Shown here: positions 5,555-9,456 of the stretch, in pieces | How positions within the stretch are numbered: the first letter of the stretch is position 1 | Layout of the letters: each line of letters begins with the position of its first letter | NCBI GenBank assembly: GCA_964353855.1 | Contig: CAYGWX010000079.1 | Location: 1-9,456 of the forward strand | DNA from: CAYGWX01 sp964353855 [NCBI: uncultured bacterium] | GTDB taxonomy: Bacteria > Edwardsbacteria > CAYGWX01 | DNA: 9,456 nt | Direction of reading: 5' to 3' | Program-made: the position numbers and the translations under genes | The notes under the pieces: generated by a model | Told to the model about the DNA's origin: nothing | Database searches by the model: none | The model's input: the letters and a program-made list of their open reading frames with translations, nothing else

Positions 5555-6121
5555 CTATCTCGTCCCGCGTCCGATCCGGCTCTTCTCCTTGGCCCAGAGG
5601 ATGAGAAGAGGCCGCCCGACGATATCTTTGATATCGACTAATCCGAATTGCGGATCCCGGCTGTCGAAGCTGTTGTCTCTGTTGTCGCCCATTACAAACA
5701 GCTTGCCCGGCGGGACATCGATCGTCTCGACCCGCGAGGCGTCATGCGGCGTATTGACTCCCGTTGGTTTTTCGCCGGAATAAAAAGCATAGGGTTCCGG
5801 GATCTCTTTTCCGTCGACAAAGACCGCTCGTTCCCTGACCGCAACCGTTTGGTTTTCGAGGGCGATGATTCGTTTGGTGAGCAGGGAGTTGAAACCTTCC
5901 TTGGGAAACAGAATGACCATTCCCGGTTTTAAATCTCCGGATGAGAAGCCGCGTTTCATCCGACACAGCCAAATATCCCCGGGAGAGACCGTGGGAGACA
6001 TTGAATTTCCCACCTCCGCCGGGTATCTCATGGTTCTGTACCCAGCAAGTCTCGTGCCGACGAAGAGAAGGACGAGAATACCAATCGCCAAAAAGAGATA
6101 CTTGAAGACCTTCTTGCCCAT
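5555..6121 (-). CDS. lepB: Type I signal peptidase (S26 family)
   Basis: Encodes 188 residues, a short single-anchor form. Residues 7-23 are one transmembrane helix (KYLFLAIGILVLLFVG). Box B NSMSPT gives the catalytic Ser40; box D LLTKRIIA gives the general-base Lys83; box E MGDNRDNSFDSR is at 144-155. All catalytic elements are intact, so it should cleave signal peptides at the outer face of the inner membrane. ATG at 6121 has GGAGGGG 6-8 bases upstream. The symbol follows the family; a host would normally have its own lepB, so this is probably an accessory paralogue. Its presence as the main gene of a mobile-looking cassette is unusual. Confidence 0.9.
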   Translation of the reverse strand: MGKKVFKYLFLAIGILVLLFVGTRLAGYRTMRYPAEVGNSMSPTVSPGDIWLCRMKRGFSSGDLKPGMVILFPKEGFNSLLTKRIIALENQTVAVRERAVFVDGKEIPEPYAFYSGEKPTGVNTPHDASRVETIDVPPGKLFVMGDNRDNSFDSRDPQFGLVDIKDIVGRPLLILWAKEKSRIGRGTR

Positions 6122-6166
6122 GCTTTCCCCTCCGCTGACCCCATTGTTGAGAGGATATCCAGATCT

Positions 6167-6193
6167 AGTATATCATCATTGGGCGGATGTCAA
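6167..6193 (-). promoter_or_regulatory. Candidate promoter of the signal peptidase gene
   Basis: On the minus strand TTGACA (6193-6188) and TATACT (6172-6167) are both near consensus, but the spacer is only 15 bases. They lie about 46 bases before the ATG. Confidence 0.5.
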
Positions 6194-6204
6194 CTTCCCG
6201 AAAT

Positions 6205-6405
6205 TTAGCCCGTCTGGCTGTCGGCGGGCGGATGTTCGGGCCCAGGGGTCCAGAAGTAGAGTCCGTTAGAGGACCCTGCGCTCCGGATGACGAGGACGAT
6301 AGAACCCCTGCACATCGGGAAGGCGGATTCAAAATACGTGCCGGAATCCCATAGGACGTCGTGCCGAGGCCGACCTCGCGGCTCGTCAACGCGCGGCGAC
6401 GTCAC
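6205..6405 (-). CDS. Small hypothetical ORF, possibly a gene fragment
   Basis: Encodes 66 residues from a GTG at 6405; the frame is open a further 11 codons upstream without a better start. The part reading DVLWDSGTYFESAFPMCRG, IVLVIRSAG and GLYFWTPGP has alternating hydrophobic and aromatic residues like beta strands, and G/C is common at third codon positions. Both hint at real coding. No Shine-Dalgarno is evident and I recognise no family. It sits between arm module B and the signal peptidase promoter. It may be a small cargo gene, a truncated C-terminus or a chance ORF. Confidence 0.3.
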   Translation of the reverse strand: MTSPRVDEPRGRPRHDVLWDSGTYFESAFPMCRGSIVLVIRSAGSSNGLYFWTPGPEHPPADSQTG

Positions 6406-6469
6406 GTCCTCAGGATCCGGCTCTTGAAGAGCTCGTTCGATGAGTCGTTTCTATTCTCAAGGCTGCAAT

Positions 6470-6619
6470 TGTGTCCAAATTGTGTCTAAATGACGTCAGG
6501 AATATCGAAACATATCTAAAGATATCGAACTCCATCGAAATGCCGGAGCAATAAGAAATGGGCCTCCTGTAAGATATCTTCATTATTTTCTTTGTCTTAC
6601 GATTTTCCACCGCTTCCTA
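6470..6619 (+). other. Arm module B (recombinase-binding-like region of cassette 2)
   Basis: TGTGTCC (6470) and TGTGTCT (6481) lie 11 bp apart. After 16 bases come ATCGAAA, ATCTAAA, ATCGAAC and ATCGAAA starting at 6504, 6514, 6524 and 6534, then 79 bases to the core. It is collinear with module C (same length) and one helical turn longer than module A. Confidence 0.8.
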
Positions 6620-6662
6620 CACACGGTAGAAGTCAGAGGTTCAAGTCCTCTATCGCCCACCA
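6620..6662 (+). repeat. Core repeat copy B (tRNA-Val 3' half)
   Basis: Perfect 43-base copy of the tRNA-Val 3' half, preceded by GCTTCCTA. It separates cassettes 2 and 3. The 5' half of a tRNA is absent. Confidence 0.95.
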
Positions 6663-6702
6663 CTCCCTTTTTCTCGAGTCGTCCGCGATTACAGGACGCC
6701 CT

Positions 6703-9189
6703 CTATTTCCCGCCCGCTGGCGGAAGGTTCATCCGGCGCACAAGGTCCTGGAAACGCGGGTCGCCGAACATGGCGTCTAAGCCGAACCCGCGCACGCGAA
6801 GCCAGGGCACCGTCGATTCACGGACCTTGTAGGCGGTTTCCAGGACCTGCAGGGCCGTGTCCTTGTCCCCGAGTGCCAGATAAGCCATACCCACTAAAAG
6901 GGAGAAGGGATAGTTCTTGTCTAATCCAGGCGCGATGGCCAACGCCTGATCCCGTTGGCCGGCGGCGACATAGGCCATGATCATCTGTGCTTTGCCTATC
7001 GCGGGATCCATCTCGGTGAGACGCCGGGCCGCATCGATGGCTTCCGCGTGCATTCCTTTCTCGGAATACGCGCGCCGCAGGATGTAATAGCTCGGCCAGA
7101 AATCCGGTTCCAGCCCGAGCGCTTTCTTGGCCTCGACGATCGACTCGTCATACCGGCCGGCATAGTTGTAGAGATCGCCCAGCCAGCCGGTGTTGAGCGC
7201 CCGGAGCGGATCGAAGTCGCGGGCCAGCTTGTGCTCGACGATCGCCTCTTCCAGGCGATCGAAGAGACAGAGGTACCACGCATAGTGGTAGTGGGTCATG
7301 GCCAGACCGGGATTGAGCTTCAGGGCCCGCTTGAAAAGCTCCTCCGCTCGAGCCCAGTCCCACTCCTTGTAGAGGGCGACTTCCGCGAGCACGCCCACTG
7401 CCTCGGCCATTTCGGGATTGAGCTTGAGGGCCTGTTCGGCCGCGGCCTTGGCGCGCGGGTAGATGTCGGCTTCCTCGGAGCCGCCGTGACCGAGGGTGAT
7501 GTACCCCTGGGCCAGGCCGGCATAGGCCAGGGGTTCCGCAGGGTCGATCTCCACGGCTTGATGGAGGAACCGCATGCCCTTTTCGAAGCCCTGCAGGTTG
7601 TTCTGCGAGACATAGAACATCCCCTTGAGATAGGCGTCATAAACCTCGGGATTGACGGTCTTAACCGAGGTCAGGCGCGTCCGCTCGGCCGGGAGCAGCT
7701 TGAGCGCCAGCGCCTCGGCGACGCCCTGGGCCACTTCATTCTGCACCGCCAGGAAGCTCGAGAGGTCCCGCTCGTAGGTTTTGGCCCAGAGCTGCGTCTG
7801 ATCACTCACGCGGATCAGCTCGGCGGCGATGCGGACCCGATCCGCCTGGCGCTGCGTGCTGCCCTCCAGGACGTATTCCACCCCCAGGTCGCGCCCGATC
7901 TCGTCGATCGGCGTGTCGCCCTTCTTGTAACGCATCACCGACGTGCGGGCAATGACGCTCAGGCGCTCCGGATGGAGGCCTCCGAGCTGGGTGATCATCT
8001 CCTGGGTGACGCCGTCGTTGAGGTACTCCTGTTCGGGGTCGCCGGTGAGGTTGGCGAAGGGGAGCACGGCCATCCGGATGGCCGTCGGAGGGGCCGGGCG
8101 GCCGAGGAGCCGATCCCTCAGCCCGCCGACATCGAGACCGAGGATAAGGGCCAGCACGATGACCGGGGCCGAATAAACATAAGCCGCCCTTATCCCCAGG
8201 ATCCTTCGGACCCGCCGGCGCTTGGCCTTGAGAGGCTTGAGGCCTTCGGCCAGGGCCTCCACGTCCTCCCGGAACTCCTCCATGGTCTGGTAGCGATCGG
8301 CCGGTTTCTTGGCCAAGGCCTGACAAATGACCTGCTCCATTTCGGGCGCCGCGTCGGGCCGGGCTTTTTTCAAGGATTCCGGTTCTTCGTGAAGGATGGC
8401 GTAAATGACCGACTGATCATGCTCTCCCTGGAACGGCAGCTTGCCGGAGAGCAGCTCGTAGAGAACCACGCCCAACGACCAGATGTCTGTCCGACCGTCC
8501 AGTCCTTTGCCTCGCGCCTGCTCAGGCGACATGTAGGCTACGGTGCCCAATGTTGTCTGGCTCCTGGTCAGCGACGACGCGCCCTGCAGTTTGGCCAGGC
8601 CGAAATCCATGATCTTGGCCCGGCCTTGAGCCGTGACCATGATGTTGGCGCTCTTGATGTCCCGATGGACGATGCCCTTAAGGTGGGCCTCGCCGAGGCC
8701 GGCAGCGACCTGAGCAGCGATACCCAGAGCTTCTCCTGGTTTCAGCGGTCCCTTCCTGACCCTTTCGCGAAGAGTCTCTCCCTCCACGAACTCCATGGCG
8801 ATAAAGGAGCGTTCCTCGTCTTCTCCGACCTCGTGGATAACGCAGATATTGGGGTGGTTGAGCGCCGCGGCCGCCTGGGCCTCGATGAGGAAGCGCTCCT
8901 TGAGATCGGGAGAATCCATCAGGTGAGGAGGAAGGAACTTCAGGGCGACACGCCGCTTGAGCTTGAGGTCCTCGGCTTTATAGACGACCCCCATGCCGCC
9001 ACGGCCGATCTCCTCGATAATGCGGTATTTCCCCGCAATGAGCTTGTCTTTCGTTATGACCGGAAGAGGTGTCGACAGGGTTTTCGTCAGGGATTCGGCC
9101 ATCCGGGCCTCTGCCGCAAGCGACATGCCGCACTTGCCGCAGAAGTTCGTCGCGTCGGGATTGTCAAACTGGCATTTCGAGCATTTCAT
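6703..9189 (-). CDS. Membrane-anchored Ser/Thr protein kinase with zinc ribbon, TolB-like and TPR regions
   Basis: Encodes 828 residues from the ATG at 9189; an in-frame GTG six bases earlier would add two residues. Residues 1-24 form a zinc ribbon (Cys3, 6, 17, 20). The kinase domain, about 55-315, is complete: GRGGMG P-loop (62-67), Lys84, Glu103, HRD (175-177), Asn182, DFG (195-197) and the GTVAYMSPE activation end. A single transmembrane helix (VYSAPVIVLALILG) lies at about 340-355. The outer part has a TolB/cyclase-linked segment (MAVLPFANLTGDPEQEYLNDG) followed by several TPRs. It should phosphorylate Ser/Thr in cytoplasmic proteins in response to a periplasmic or protein-binding cue. 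This layout is common in Acidobacteriota-like bacteria; substrates are unknown. It fills cassette 3. Confidence 0.92.
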   Translation of the reverse strand: MKCSKCQFDNPDATNFCGKCGMSLAAEARMAESLTKTLSTPLPVITKDKLIAGKYRIIEEIGRGGMGVVYKAEDLKLKRRVALKFLPPHLMDSPDLKERFLIEAQAAAALNHPNICVIHEVGEDEERSFIAMEFVEGETLRERVRKGPLKPGEALGIAAQVAAGLGEAHLKGIVHRDIKSANIMVTAQGRAKIMDFGLAKLQGASSLTRSQTTLGTVAYMSPEQARGKGLDGRTDIWSLGVVLYELLSGKLPFQGEHDQSVIYAILHEEPESLKKARPDAAPEMEQVICQALAKKPADRYQTMEEFREDVEALAEGLKPLKAKRRRVRRILGIRAAYVYSAPVIVLALILGLDVGGLRDRLLGRPAPPTAIRMAVLPFANLTGDPEQEYLNDGVTQEMITQLGGLHPERLSVIARTSVMRYKKGDTPIDEIGRDLGVEYVLEGSTQRQADRVRIAAELIRVSDQTQLWAKTYERDLSSFLAVQNEVAQGVAEALALKLLPAERTRLTSVKTVNPEVYDAYLKGMFYVSQNNLQGFEKGMRFLHQAVEIDPAEPLAYAGLAQGYITLGHGGSEEADIYPRAKAAAEQALKLNPEMAEAVGVLAEVALYKEWDWARAEELFKRALKLNPGLAMTHYHYAWYLCLFDRLEEAIVEHKLARDFDPLRALNTGWLGDLYNYAGRYDESIVEAKKALGLEPDFWPSYYILRRAYSEKGMHAEAIDAARRLTEMDPAIGKAQMIMAYVAAGQRDQALAIAPGLDKNYPFSLLVGMAYLALGDKDTALQVLETAYKVRESTVPWLRVRGFGLDAMFGDPRFQDLVRRMNLPPAGGK

Positions 9190-9215
9190 GATCACTTAGC
9201 CTGGCCGGTGCCCGG

Positions 9216-9244
9216 ATATTATCACCGCTGGAGCGACCGGTCAA
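9216..9244 (-). promoter_or_regulatory. Promoter of the kinase gene
   Basis: On the minus strand TTGACC (9244-9239), a 17-base spacer and TAATAT (9221-9216) lie 27 bases before the ATG. The -35 box is only 21 bases from arm module C, so cassette 3 carries its own promoter at the cargo/arm boundary. Confidence 0.7.
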
Positions 9245-9265
9245 TCACGATCACGACCTGTCGTT

Positions 9266-9415
9266 TGTGCCCAAATTGTGTCCAAAAATCATCAGGAATA
9301 TCAAAACGCATCTAAAGATATCGAACTCCATCGAAATCCTAGAGCTCTTAAAAATTGGCCTATTTAATAGTAACATAATTATTATCTACACCTTAGCGTT
9401 TTTCGCCGCTTCCTA
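9266..9415 (+). other. Arm module C (recombinase-binding-like region of cassette 3)
   Basis: TGTGCCC (9266) and TGTGTCC (9277) lie 11 bp apart. After 16 bases come ATCAAAA, ATCTAAA, ATCGAAC and ATCGAAA at 9300, 9310, 9320 and 9330, then 79 bases to the core. It shares with module B the TCAGGAATATC and GATATCGAACTCCATCGAAAT stretches apart from scattered changes. Confidence 0.8.
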
Positions 9416-9456
9416 CACACGGTAGAAGTCAGAGGTTCAAGTCCTCTATCGCCCAC
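9416..9456 (+). repeat. Core repeat copy C (tRNA-Val 3' half, cut by window end)
   Basis: The first 41 of 43 core bases are present and identical to the other copies; the window ends before the final CA of CCA. Its presence at the very edge suggests the array may continue to the right. Confidence 0.92.

Larger units (their letters stand above)
5372..6662 (+). mobile_element. Cassette 2: type I signal peptidase
   Basis: A 1.3-kb segment between core copies A and B with arm module B just inside its right end. It holds a signal peptidase gene and two short minus-strand ORFs or remnants, with no recombinase. It is the smallest cassette, close in size to an integron gene cassette, and shows most clearly that the unit is cargo plus one attachment module. 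Confidence 0.7.
6663..9456 (+). mobile_element. Cassette 3: Ser/Thr kinase (cut by window end two bases before its core ends)
   Basis: A 2.8-kb segment from core copy B to core copy C, filled almost entirely by one kinase gene whose stop is 40 bases from the left core and whose promoter lies about 20 bases from the arm module. No recombinase is present. The tight fit suggests the cassette captured one transcription unit with its own promoter. Confidence 0.68.

Noticed and set aside
6955-9315. Long plus-strand open frame opposite the kinase gene
   Set aside because: It is the GC-rich complement of a well-supported kinase and matches no protein family; only its last codons coincide with arm module C.
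5329-9456. Three additional tRNA-Val genes
   Set aside because: Only the 3' half is present in each copy. There is no acceptor 5' strand, D-arm or matching anticodon-stem 5' strand, and no tRNA promoter.

Overview
The window looks like chromosomal DNA from a GC-rich bacterium. The large zinc-ribbon/Ser-Thr kinase/TPR protein, the UlaG-like metallo-beta-lactamase-fold protein with ankyrin repeats, and the codon use suggest Candidatus Aminicenantes or a relative of the Acidobacteriota. This placement rests on protein style only and is tentative.

Left flank (1-1256). The window opens in the last codons of a probable short-chain dehydrogenase. A complete minus-strand hicA-hicB toxin-antitoxin operon follows, with a near-consensus promoter and a 16-bp perfect palindrome lying between its -10 and -35 boxes. 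Next is an intact plus-strand tRNA-Val(CAC) gene with its own sigma-70-type promoter and an encoded CCA end.

Array (1257-9456). The last 43 bp of the tRNA gene, starting exactly at the anticodon and running to CCA, recur three more times in the same orientation, at 5329, 6620 and 9416. The last copy is cut by the window edge. Each extra copy is preceded by a similar 140-150 bp module. That module has two TGTGYCC motifs 11 bp apart, four ATCGAAA-like motifs at an exact 10-bp period, then exactly 79 bases before the tRNA-derived core. The core cuts the region into three direct-repeat-bounded cassettes of about 4.1, 1.3 and 2.8 kb. None encodes a recombinase. The best reading is a tRNA-anchored tandem array of integrase-less mobile cassettes, moved in trans by a tyrosine recombinase not seen here. 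The logic resembles an integron, but attachment uses a tRNA half-gene plus a phased arm array.

Cargo. Cassette 1 carries a minus-strand operon (SAM methyltransferase, AhpD/CMD-like protein, exported ankyrin/MBL-fold protein). A divergent TrmB-type regulator faces it across a promoter region containing a 28-bp operator-like inverted repeat. Cassette 2 carries a type I signal peptidase plus two short ORFs or remnants. Cassette 3 carries one 828-residue membrane-anchored Ser/Thr kinase with TolB-like and TPR regions. Most cargo has its own promoter near the arm module and is read leftwards, toward the preceding core.
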